DNA of 64,000 bases from Tubulanus polymorphus (taxonomy: Eukaryota > Nemertea > Palaeonemertea > Tubulaniformes > Tubulanidae). Both the position numbers and the translations under genes were made by a program. The notes below the pieces were generated by a model. The model was given only the letters and a program-made list of their open reading frames with translations. It was not told where the DNA came from and ran no database searches. Of the stretch, positions 32,837 to 43,800 are shown in pieces. Position 1 is the stretch's first letter, and each line of letters opens with the position of its first letter. Location: positions 9,311,450-9,375,449 of the forward strand of contig NC_134026.1 of NCBI RefSeq assembly GCF_964204645.1. Direction: 5' to 3'.

Positions 32837-35444
32837 ATGAAGGTTCAAATGTTACTCGTTGGTATGGTGTAGCAGTTATGATGTACCAGACAGGCGCATC
32901 CTCTAATTCAGTCGTAATGTCGTCGGGGTGGTTTTTAATAAGTTGACTGCAATTTTGAACGGGGTATCCAAGTACAGGCACACGTTTTGTATTCCGTGGC
33001 CCAAGTTTGATTTAGATAAAATAGCCGAATTACCCTGTCCTCGTCAGACTCTAAACTCACCCTATGATGGCTGCGATATGTTGAACGTTGTTATACGGAA
33101 GTTGAACCTGCAGATTGGCAAAACTCGAAAAGAACTTAACGCGAACCTCGATATCATAAAATCCCTGATACCCGTTAAGGCTAATAATTGGCGGAAACGT
33201 GCTTTAGGATTTTTTGGCAGTATTGCTAAATCACTTTTTGGCTCGGCTTCCGATGATGAGGTTCAAGCCTTGAAACAGCGTGTAGAGAAGATGGAATCAG
33301 GTTTAATAGGGATGACGGATCAGATTGTCCAGCAAGGGAAAACTTTAAATTCATTTATGAATACAACGAACAAAAGAATTGAAAATGCAATGGATGGGAT
33401 CAAACAGAATCATAATTTATTACAACAGTTCGCGGACACTTATAAGCGACAGACAGCTATCTTTCGTGGTTCTCAAAAAACTTTTACTGATAAATTATCT
33501 AGGCTTAATATATCCGTTTCTTCTTTGTCTGTTCTCATGGACAATATGGTAGATTATCAATATCGATTAGGAATAGTAGTTCGACACTCCGATGAACTGT
33601 TACAGGCAACGCAACTTCTTTTAGACGGGTTCCTGCCCATAACGATGGTGGGTCCCGAGAAAATTAAAACGGTGGTGAACCACGTTGAGAATCTTTTGAG
33701 TGATCGCTATCCGAGGTTTAAGGTCACCCATAATCACCCTAGTTTTTACTATCAAATGCGTGACATCGCTTTTACACAAACCGATCAATATCTATACGTT
33801 ACAATTGCGGTTCCGATATACAGCATAGCTGGGTTCATGGACGTTTATCACATCGATGCCTTATCAGTTCCATCTAATGCTACAAGTGCTAATACTACGA
33901 AGATTGTAGGGCTACCTCAGTACATAGCGATTACTAAGGACAGCGAGTATTATACTGAGTTTGATAGTGATTTTTCATTGTCATGCACAGGACGGGACCT
34001 TAAGTTCTGTTCGACGACTAGGTCCCTTAATTCTAGAAACAAATTATCATGCGCCTCTGCCCTTTTCTGGGATCAGCCGGACGAAGCGATGAAGCGATGT
34101 GACATTCGCTATGACGAGGCATTGCTATTTGAGGGCAGCTACGAATTGGCTGATGTTCGTTACCTTCTTTCTTCGGACGATCCGGTCTGGACGATGTATT
34201 GCTTTGACAGGCAGGTTAAATCTATCACCGGCTGTAAGCTATGTGTGATGACTGTACCATGTTTTTGCTCGATAATTGCTTCGACGTTTAGGATTCCTTA
34301 CAAATTGACTGGTTGTCAACTTGGAAAGGTTGACAATACAGTACTTCACGTAGTTAACCTGTCCGTCTTACATTCATTGTTTTCAGACAAGGCCGCTCTG
34401 AGGAAGATCCGTGGGAATGAATTAGCTACGGCTCCTTTAGTTCAATTACCAGAGTTTAAATTAGCGAAAGGGGATTGGGACTCGGTAGCAAGTAAAGAAG
34501 CGGCATATTCCACGGATCTTAAGAAGTTGACGAAAGCCCATAAAGAAAATGTCCAGCTGTTTGCTTCGAAAGCTGAAGCCCTAAAGCAGGACCTAGCCTC
34601 GGATAACATCCATAGCTACCTGTTGTCATCGCCGACGTCACTTGGTATCTTATAAGTGCCTACCATTCTCAGCGTAATTGCTATAGCCCTATCTTTATAT
34701 ATGTTCTTAACTGCGCAGTTTAACCCAGCGTCATTATTTCCGGCCGCAGCGCTTCTTGCGTCCCAAAATGTTCCTTTGGTGGGGTCAACCATTGTCCAGT
34801 CAAATAAGACTCTCACGTTTGTTGACTCCGTTAAAAGTGTACAAGATTCTCTTGGAAATGTAGAGTACGATATCTCGCTGGATACTTTTATGCTTGTAGC
34901 CGTACTGTATTGTTTAGCCCATTATATTTATGACGATGTCCGATACCTTATTCATTTAATTCGCGGTTCAAGATGCGGAGTTAATCGCTGCCATTCTCAG
35001 GTCGCGGTAGAAATTTCGAATGGGATGTCTTGCATCTTGTTGCCGTTGTTAGATATTTCAGCGTGTCCTGGAGAGGTACTGCTTTTAGGATCGCCGACTC
35101 TCCGTGGGGTTAATTGTTCTTCCCGATACCTTAAGCTGTACATTCACCTTAATTGGGTTTCAGATCTAAAGCTTATTTTCGGTAATGTTGAAATTCTAGT
35201 GCCCGATAAGGTTCGCATCAAGCCATCTGTATATAGGCAGGTTAACCAAATCATGAAGTCGAAGATTTCCTTACGACTGTACCTTAAGCATCATGACCTC
35301 TTGACGCCTATCATTGCTAAGCTCGAAGATGATCCCACTGTTCTGGTCCTTGATTCTGGTGGTCGGGGCAGTAAGAGTGATGGGTTCACTCCACTTTTGA
35401 GGGAAAATAGTATCTACCCTCCCTTGCCGAGCTACCAGCCATAA
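32837..35444 (+). pseudogene. env: Envelope (baculovirus-F-like) gene, copy 4, nearly intact
   Basis: One frame runs 32,928-35,444 with a single in-frame TAA at 34,653-34,655 that separates 575 and 262 codons. A possible signal-peptide start (MKVQMLLVGMV) at 32,837 is in another frame, so a second lesion near the N-terminus is likely. Features in order: Cys-containing N-terminal subunit, basic cleavage site (NWRKR), fusion-peptide-like ALGFFGSIAKSLFGSAS, a helical heptad-like stretch (ALKQRVEKMESGLIGMTDQI), a Cys-rich membrane-proximal part (GCKLCVMTVPCFC), a hydrophobic segment just after the TAA (ILSVIAIALSLYMFL), a second hydrophobic segment (FMLVAVLYCLAHYIY), then about 170 residues of C-terminal domain ending IYPPLPSYQP. 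Such class-I-like F glycoproteins mediate membrane fusion. The long C-terminal domain is shared with copy 3. Confidence 0.88.
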
Positions 35445-37206
35445 CTTTCTCATTTGAGATGATGTAATTATTATATAAGAACTATTGACTTATTATTTAT
35501 CTGTACACTCATCTATTTACGAATATGTTCATTCGTAGTCTTTACCTACCGACTTCTGATAGTATACTGGGTTGGTGTTATATTGTTATCATCAACATGT
35601 AATATTGTTTTTCTTTATTGATTAAAGTTAGGAATGGAGAGTGCTTTGTTTGTCCTTGTCGTGTTCTTTTAATTAATATAATTGTAGATATAGCATTGGG
35701 AGTAATTTGATTAAGTATGAGGATGCATCAGTAGTATATTAGGTTTTCTTTAGATTTATATTTGTTTTTACGATCGAATGTGGGTTCTAACTACTTTACG
35801 TCTGAATTTGAGTTGCACTGTTTGTTATCAGGTTGGTTATGTTTTGATCCATATGTTCATTTGAGTCTTTTTCCTGGCGATAACTGCGACCTTGCAAAGA
35901 TTTCGTAGAGTTGCTGTCTGTTCGTCAACTTCGTCTGGACAGTGCCATGATACGGGATGTGATCGACTCCAGTATATGCTGCTATACCTCCAGGGCTACT
36001 CGTTAACATGCTGTGACTTACTATTGCGATACGAACAGATTTTCTTTGCGAAGTTCGTTTAACTGCTGGTTAGCTGATCTCCAATATGTTGTTGCCCCTC
36101 GAGAAGCCAGAAGACCCATGATGTGGGTCAAGTAACTCTCGTACCGATGCGCTACGTTTTTGGTCTCGACATGGGCGAGCTATCCGTCGTCATGTATCAC
36201 GTTTTGCTGAAGTTTATTCGTTGCACTAGCGCCGTTCTATATCCTAGTGTAATTATACTCAATCGAACATTTGCAGTTTTACCTCAGTGTTCCGATAGCG
36301 ATTTGTGCCGTCTAGACCTATTGTTTTGCGCTTTATTTAGATGACATCTCTATCGATGCTGGTTGTTGCGTCTGCACCAGCTTTGTCATTTTGTTATTAC
36401 CATACTATATCACTATATCGTTTCGTATGATGTTAGTTCCGTGTTTATCGTACTTGTTTGTGCCTGTTGATGTGATTTCTTACCTTCGCTTGCGTAACGT
36501 CAGATGATTCCCTGTTTAGTAAATGATCGTTGGAAGGGATGTCCGTTTCTCCAGTATTTGACTGTGTTAGTTGCTGTTCCGTGGTGAATTGGTGTCGCTG
36601 TTCCGTGATGAATTGGTGTCGCTGTTCCGTGATGAATTGGTGTCGCTGTTCCGTGATGAATTGGTGTCGCTGCATGGTTATGAATTGACTTTCGATTTTT
36701 GGAATTGGAAATGATAATATGAACTTTAAACTTTCCGATAATTTTCAATGTATTATTTGCTGTAATATTTTGTATCCGTTTTCTTCGGATTTCATTGTAT
36801 AATTGTGCAAGTTGTTCTCTGAGTTCCGTTTGTCTCGTCTTGATTTTCGGGGCGAAAATATTAAGTCCAGGGGGATATTAGAAAAATGATTATATTCATA
36901 CAATAATTTATGTGTAACAGCAGCTATAGGTTTAGAGCAAATTCATAGTTCCTGGTATCGTCAATAAACTCAGTTTGAACCGAACTAATTCAGCCTTGAA
37001 AACCATTCAGTTTTGGGTCGCCAGTTTCATAAATCATTGTTTTAATATCAGATCAGCATGTGGTTTTGTAGTTGTATCAATGAATAGAAATTTTCCTGTC
37101 TCATATCGTGATGACCTTATGTCACATTTTCACTTAACATTTATCACGCATTTGTATTATCCAATTCTAGTCCCTGAGGACAGGGCCTTTGCGGAAGGGG
37201 GGTATA
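35445..37206 (+). other. Long untranslated stretch between env and a candidate 3' LTR
   Basis: About 1.75 kb without a recognisable gene. It contains a 24-bp tandem repeat (listed separately) and, at the end, a purine-rich run AGGACAGGGCCTTTGCGGAAG followed by GGGGGTATA that could be a polypurine tract for the element. Short ORFs have no motifs. Confidence 0.4.
36569..36672. repeat. 24-bp tandem repeat
   Basis: About four and a half units of 24 bp; each contains GCTGTTCCGTGATGAATTGG and TGTC. Since 24 is divisible by three, the minus strand reads as a perfect 8-residue peptide repeat (RHQFITEQ), producing spurious ORFs. Confidence 0.9.
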
Positions 37207-37865
37207 TGTGACAACGGTATTATTGAGTTTCAACAGCAGTCTCAATTCATAGGCAGTGCTGCCATCTTCTAACGATATCATGAACTATTTCGTGATAAAA
37301 CTTTCAAACTTTGCCAGCGTCAGCTTTCATATAACTTTTGTTTGTACTGAGATTGATATAGCTTTTTGTTTGTACTGAAATTGAACCTTACGACTAATGC
37401 GAGCCAGTTGCTCGTAAATATTAGCTTCTGCAAGCAACAACTGCTGATGGAGAAGATTATCCAAAGTAATGTGACATTTTAATGGGAAACTGTCACGTAT
37501 ACCATCCTTTCGTAAATATTTGCTGTTGCACGAACGAGAAATTAGTGGGTTTTGGTAATGTCGTTCGCTAATGAGATGGGTTGGGGAATTGACTATGTAT
37601 ACTGGGGTTTTAGGACCGTTTGGGGAGACCGCTGTAGACATTTAGACCGTTGTGATCAGTTCGTGTAATAAAAGCAAGGAGAGAGAGACCGATCAGAGAG
37701 GGAGGGGTATCGGAGAAGACTGGGACGAGGTGAACATTTTCTCAAATTGTAAAATTGTTATAAAAGTAGTCATTATAATGTATAAAAAAGCAATATAGTA
37801 GGGTTCAGTTGTCCGTTTGTATCTAGCTGTGTTGTAGTTATTTTCTGCCTTTGGATTATCCTACA
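37207..37865 (+). repeat. Candidate 3' LTR of the plus-strand Gypsy element
   Basis: Begins TGTGACAACGG immediately after a G-rich polypurine-like run (GGAAGGGGGGTATA). It contains an AATAAA (about 37,667) and TATAAAAG (about 37,759), and approaches its end with GTTGTCCGTTTGT, a motif also found at 19,631. No 5' partner was found because the element is 5'-truncated, so the boundaries are guesses. Confidence 0.35.
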
Positions 37866-39060
37866 GTCCTAGGTCATTTTCCATACAGTCGTATTCGTAT
37901 TGGTGTAGCGTTTTTTTCTGAAGGGAGAGATGAGGAAGCGGAGTTATAGTAAATCGAGGATTTTAAGAACATGCGGCATAATTCGCTTACTTCTGGAAAG
38001 GTGATTCTAGACAGAGATATAAGCAATAATATTTGGAAAACAGAGGCGAAGTAACATTTTATTTTAAATCTACCCCGGGATATAAGCAGACGTTTAAAAA
38101 CAACGCTAGGAAAATAACATCATAGGGAGAGATCACGCAATAAAAAACGTAATATACATTATAAGGAAAACGCACAGGAAAGCCGATGTTTTCGAATATC
38201 TACGCCGGAAAGTAGGAGAAAATTCGGATAGATTCGCGCGTAAAAACGTAATATTACATAAAGAAAGCGCGCGGGAAAACGACGTTTTCACAGAAATATA
38301 GCAGCCAAGGAATCGAGCGCTTCTTTAACGCAGGAAGTCCTTCTTAGGAATCCCATATATAATACTACTCTCTTTACATTCAAAATGTGCTTTAGAAATT
38401 TCAAATGTAGTGTCTCAAAGCATTTTGAATCTCCAAACCCCATACCTCTGCTGAGTATAGCAGGATAGGTAGTACTGTTGAATCGAAAAGTTTTAGTTGC
38501 AAACCAATTGGTAAGTAGAGGTTTCTACACATAGATTAATGCAAACATCGCCCTTTGAGCTTTATCGTGGAGTTCTTTCTTTCCTTTAAAAAGTTTCCTA
38601 GTCCTAAATTGAAAAATCAGTTCAAATCACTCACCGAAAGACGGAGGGCTATCTTCATCCCATCGCAGTTTGAATCTTCTTGTTTCGACCCCTGTGTTCG
38701 TGGCTTGAAATTGACGATGCATGTCAGCAGTCGATATTCTAGTACATGGTTAGTGTATAACTTAAGAAAAATAAACCCGAAATTTTGCAGTATTTTAAAA
38801 TCATTTCTTGTAGATGTTGATGTAGATTTTCCGTTTTCAGAAATTAATTCTCGATAGTTTTCGGAAAAAGGCTGGAAATCAAAGTGAGATGTTTCCCTAG
38901 TCAAAGGATTTTTCTTGGTCTCAACTAGATCCGACTTACGATAGGTTTACTGTATTTTTGCATATGGTGAATTGCACGGAATTTTATTTCCTTCTTCCTT
39001 GTCACGAATCAGCCACCATCATTCAGCCACCGAATCATTGAACTAATCATTAAATGATGT
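37866..39060. other. Non-coding stretch, nothing recognised
   Basis: No gene supported; the ORF at 38,555-38,857 and its antisense partner have no motifs. Some AAACGTAATAT...GGAAA-CGC repeats (about 38,140-38,290) suggest an old tandem duplication. Confidence 0.35.
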
Positions 39061-39081
39061 AATTTCAACGGTTACAATCCA

Positions 39082-39087
39082 TTTATT
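39082..39087 (-). terminator. Polyadenylation signal of the small secreted peptide gene
   Basis: AATAAA on the minus strand, about 210 bp downstream of the stop codon at 39,295. Confidence 0.45.
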
Positions 39088-39294
39088 TCATTTTCAGCGT
39101 GCATGCGTTGTAAAATACATTGAATATGATTGGGTACTATTTCGAGTGAAGCGTTCTATAACCAACCCAAAATGAATTGGGAAATGATTTTGATATTATT
39201 ATTATGTCAATTCGACATTTTGCTAACTAGATAGTCTGGTTGAAGGAAAGATGATATCCGATGCCGCCATCACATAATCATTTCATCTGTTGAA

Positions 39295-39516
39295 CTAACG
39301 TCCTCCATATTTTTGTTGAACGTATACGTTGGCGCATGCTTGGGCACAGTATCCATACCATGACGCTTTACTGACTTCCCTAGCCGATGGTCGTTTGTAT
39401 TTACAGGCAAGGTAACAGCTCGTCGGAACAAATGTCGTCCCCCAGCCTCCAGCGGCACACCCTATAACTGCGAATAGGGCGATAACAATAAAGCAACATG
39501 CGATTGCAGGTCTCAT
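39295..39516 (-). CDS. Small secreted cysteine-rich peptide, CX3C-X18-CX3C
   Basis: A 73-residue minus-strand ORF. Residues 1-23 form a clear signal peptide (MRPAIACCFIVIALFAVIGC) with cleavage likely around residues 22-24. The mature part has a tight pattern: CYLAC, 18 residues, CAQAC, that is CX3C-X18-CX3C, and ends KYGGR. Two CX3C pairs on successive helices are typical of helical-hairpin (alpha-hairpinin-like) peptides, which include antimicrobial, protease-inhibitor and toxin peptides; which applies here cannot be said. A good 3' splice site (ATTTTTGCAG) lies 14 bases before the ATG, implying a 5' untranslated intron. A TATA-like box is at 39,869-39,874 and an AATAAA at 39,082. I do not recognise a named family. 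Confidence 0.65.
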   Translation of the reverse strand: MRPAIACCFIVIALFAVIGCAAGGWGTTFVPTSCYLACKYKRPSAREVSKASWYGYCAQACANVYVQQKYGGR

Positions 39517-39868
39517 TTTTCTGCGTCAACCTGCAAAAATTGTACCACCGTAATAACAAAAAACAAATATGAAGAAATTAGAAAAATAATACCACACGTT
39601 GTTTTCGAAACAGACAATGCACGGGATTTCCGACTTGGTATGATTTAAACTTATTTTACCTCCAAAGTGAAGTAGTAGAATTGCGAATATGTGTCCAGCA
39701 GCGACGTGATATTATTATGTTAACAGCCGTAATAATGGCATCATGTAATGGTTTACGCAAGCAAATAATGCAATAATTGTGAAATAGCATTCATAAGAGG
39801 CCGTATGTTTGTAGCTGGAATGCAATCGTTCACATTAGTTCATAAGCTACACGATCCACGAATTAGGA

Positions 39869-39874
39869 TATATA
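39869..39874 (-). promoter_or_regulatory. Possible TATA box of the secreted peptide gene
   Basis: TATATA on the minus strand, about 350 bp upstream of the ATG. A first exon and a GTAAAC donor at about 39,755 could lie between it and the coding exon. Inferred from spacing only. Confidence 0.25.
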
Positions 39875-40832
39875 CATCTTTTGTGTCTTGATTGGTAGGG
39901 AGACTTCGATTTGGGCCAAACATCACTAGACTTGACTACAACGTGCCCGTGCCATGTAATATTTATACAGGGGCGGATTTAGACCGTGTCGCTCGACACG
40001 GTCGCAATTCTTTAGTGCCTTTTTACTTTTTCTCTGTATCATAATTTGCCGTTGTTACCACCCGAGATACACAGTAGATGTTTTTCCTGAATACATATCC
40101 TATGTTTCTTGACTTAATGCCTCTCAGAGATGCTCAGAAAGCTCTAAAATAATAGTAAAATTTCAAAAACTTTGCTGATACGCCTTTCCCCCAAATTAAG
40201 AATACATGCCCTTTTTATTGGTCGACATGGTCACAACATGCCCCTGCTATACAAATGGCCGTGGTAATAGTGACCTACTAGACTCCGCTTGCCTCGGATA
40301 TCGCAGGAACAATCAATTTTCGAGGCAGGCTAAACTCCAGCGGCAGTCGGAGCGACAATGGGTCGTCATCACATGAATTGGAGAGGGAAGATTTAAATAT
40401 TCCTCCTAAATATTCCTCGCGATTATTCGAGACAATATTGGCTATTTTTTTTCATTTCGTTAAACGCCTATTACATAAAATGGCTCAAAATCCTGACAAT
40501 TGCTGGTTTAATTTAATGATTTTCACTGACTTATTCCCCTTCTTGCTTTTTGGTGTTGATTATCGTATTGGGATGACTGTCATTAGTTGCCAATATGAAA
40601 AAGACAATGAAACATACTCCATTTGGCAAGATTATGGTTCCATTTGACAAGATTGTGGTTAGAGCAAGAACCCGTTAGATTACAACTGGTTATTACAGCG
40701 AAGATTTTTGTACTGCATCAGATCCCAAGGATTGGAAACTCATTTAAGATGAACATACATATATTTTGTGAAAGCATACCACAATCAGTATATATACAGA
40801 AGTTTTAAGATGATTATTTTTTGTCCGAGCGG
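39875..40832. other. Intergenic, nothing recognised
   Basis: Spacer between the peptide gene and the 3' end of gene A. It contains GTGTCGCTCGACACGG (about 39,987-40,002), a small hairpin. The 89-codon ORF at 40,378-40,647 has no motifs. Confidence 0.35.
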
Positions 40833-43800
40833 CTATAAAATGGTACAGTCATCGTCATCGTCGTAACCATGTCTTGGTGTATTACTTAACCTTGCACCAG
40901 GAGGTTCTCCATAATATCCATCTAAGTAAATCCTACAACATACAAATTGTGTAATGAAAGTACCACGGGGCTCCATCACAAAAGTAGTTATTTGGAAAAT
41001 CTTGAAAATAATTCCATATTGGCCTATATCGTTTTTTCGATCAGAAATCAATTGATATTATGTGAAATTTATGATTATTTTATATCCTTCAAATAATACT
41101 TTCGGATTCAAAATCAAATCAATCAATTTAAATGATTTTTAACCGAATAACCTTGTTTTCGGTTAGGTTTCCGGAATCTGTAAGAAAACCGGTAGAGAGT
41201 TTCGAAATAGATGTCCTACTTCAAATTCGTTAGGTATGTATAACGAATCTTGTGGGCAAAATATATGAAACGGCGTTTCGCATGATAAAAAATGTGGATC
41301 TTAGCCGGAACACCTGGACTGGAGATAGTTGTAACAAACGGGTTTCGTATCAACGAGATTCGACTGTGTGAAATTTATTTTCATGACAAGAATGGCAAAA
41401 AAACATTCACTTCATGTTTTAAAAATGCATATATAACGACAAAATGAGCTGAAATGAAGATTACTCTGCATTATTTCTCACACCTTATAAAGTAAACAAG
41501 TCTCGAAGAGTTCGGTCCGTCATCCCAGCCGTCGTTATTCACTGTCTCTTCGGTACCATGTAGCCCTGTCTCCGCAATCCATGACCACTGTATCGGGCCA
41601 ACCGTCTCGGCAAACATAATTTTTGCTCCTGTAAATTAGTTTATCATCATCGTATCAAATAACGAATCGGACCCGGGTACTTACAACTGAAAATTAAGGT
41701 AAAGGATTCCATGTCCTGCCAATCAAAAGCATAGTCGAAAAACATGTACACTGATGCATCAAATTCAGGCCATATTTGTCATATTCTAATAGCAATGATT
41801 GCGACAAACCCGCAATGAAGTTTTTACTCGCCTGTGACGTTTAACCAAGATGTAGCATGGTCCATGATACTTTTCATATCTTGATATTTGATAGTTCCCT
41901 GTCCCGGATCGACGTGAATATACCCTGGTACGAAGGTCCGGTATGTGAGATAGGGTATGTTCCCACATAGAGCCGGCCCATCATCGGCAGTGACGTAAGC
42001 AATGCGCAGAAAACAAGCTCGTGGCGACTCGTCGATCTTGTAATTAAAAGGTTCCAATGGGGAAAAGAACATGGAACCTGAAAATGTTTGAAACAATTTT
42101 TTGCAAACTTAACTAGATAAAAGGAACGAATTTAAGAGTTTTGGTATTTGTCATTTTTACGTAATCCTTACGTAAGATTACAACATTTCAAACTTTCATC
42201 AGAATTCTAAATGAAGAATCTTTGTTTTTTCTTAAATTTCAAAATACGTATATATTTTCATTGTACCTTGTTCTGTGACGGCACAGACTGCCTGCAAAGT
42301 TTGAAGGTTTGTTATCCTTTTGTTCTGAAGTTAAAAAACCAAGATTTGTTTCAAGACGGAAAGAATGACAAAAAGTATGCATATATATGTATACATGTAT
42401 ATATATTTCATAAAATCTATGCTGGCTGATAAGCCACATCGTTCATTGTTTTTTTTGTAGGCGATTCGTGACCAAACATTTGCATCCTCAAAAATACGAA
42501 TGATTTTCGCCGCATAAAATCAACGAAGAAAGCCAAGTTAAGTTAAAACGCCACGCAGTTCGCGTAAAAACTATACGCACAAAAAGCAATGAAAAAAATA
42601 TGTCCATTGATTTTACGTAGTTTTTGCGCCATGTAAAAAAACTATCCCGTTGTTTTTGCTCGGCTAAAAAAGTAACGTTGAAAAATGTCTGACATTGCAC
42701 CACGTAAAAATGCTTTTTTGTAATAACGTAGTTAACGCATTTTAGTTTTTTAAGCTATCCCATGGTTTAACGTTGATTTTATATAAATCGGCATAAATCG
42801 TATTTTGAGCTGCATTTGTTGACGGTCTTGTCTTTGACGGCCACAATGACGCAACAGGATGTGGTTGAATCTTTACCTTTCCGTTTGTAGAGATCCAGTC
42901 GTGCGCTTCCTGTACGAGAGTTGAGAACTGTGTATACCTGCGACTATTCCAGAGGTCGTCGAAATCGTCGTAAAAATCGTCGTCATGATCGTGAATTCGT
43001 CGATCTTCCAGACACGTCGGTGTTATATCTTCAACTCCTAATAAAATATAATCATCAAATTATGTAGATCAACCCCAATCAGTCGCTTGCAGTTTCAGGG
43101 CTCAAGATTGTTAACGCGAACCGGAACCGAAATTTCCAATTACGTACTTCAATTTTAACAAAATATTACGTAAATTCGACCGATCATACAACTGTATCGG
43201 TACTTTGATTTCCTAATTCGAAATCAAACCCACGTTTCAGCGTGTGTGATGTGGTTGTAACGGACACTAAATCATCAATCAAATAAATAAGTGGGACAAC
43301 CTTATTTCAAGATCGACGTACGTAATTGTTATTTATCAGTACTTAAAATATCTAAAATTCCTTAAATTATCGTGTGATTATGTAAGAAAGAGTGAATTTG
43401 TATGAATGGTAATTTCTTTGCTTTTAGGGTGGCACGGCTCTGATAGATACTTGTGATCTCTCCGTGTAGCCCACATTTTCTTGTTACATTTTTTCACTGT
43501 ATATTACATAATATCAATAATGTAATAATGTAACAAATGAAAATAAATACTACTGTACTATACTATCAGTAAACGTATTTTGATACGTTAATACGCGTAT
43601 GGTATATAAACCTATTGCTTCGTGTACTGTAGCTCCTTCCAGGTGAAAAACTCGTAGGAAATAAAACGCGTGTCTCTCGTGTACATCCATCCATGAACAA
43701 GTGTCCCAATCCATGTTCCCGTCGTGCATTTTCCACGATTCCTTGTCGACTTTCACAAAAACCGTGCTGATACCTACAATGTGCCCTAAACGACAAACAA

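Noticed and set aside
37327-37641. 104-codon minus-strand ORF
   Set aside because: Lies inside the candidate LTR in antisense; no recognisable domain.
41690-41731. Possible extra exon of gene A (YMFFDYAFDWQDMESF) between exons 7 and 8
   Set aside because: It has splice-like borders, but its only open frame joins to exon 8 through a TGA, and gene B has no counterpart; exons 7 and 8 join directly in both genes.
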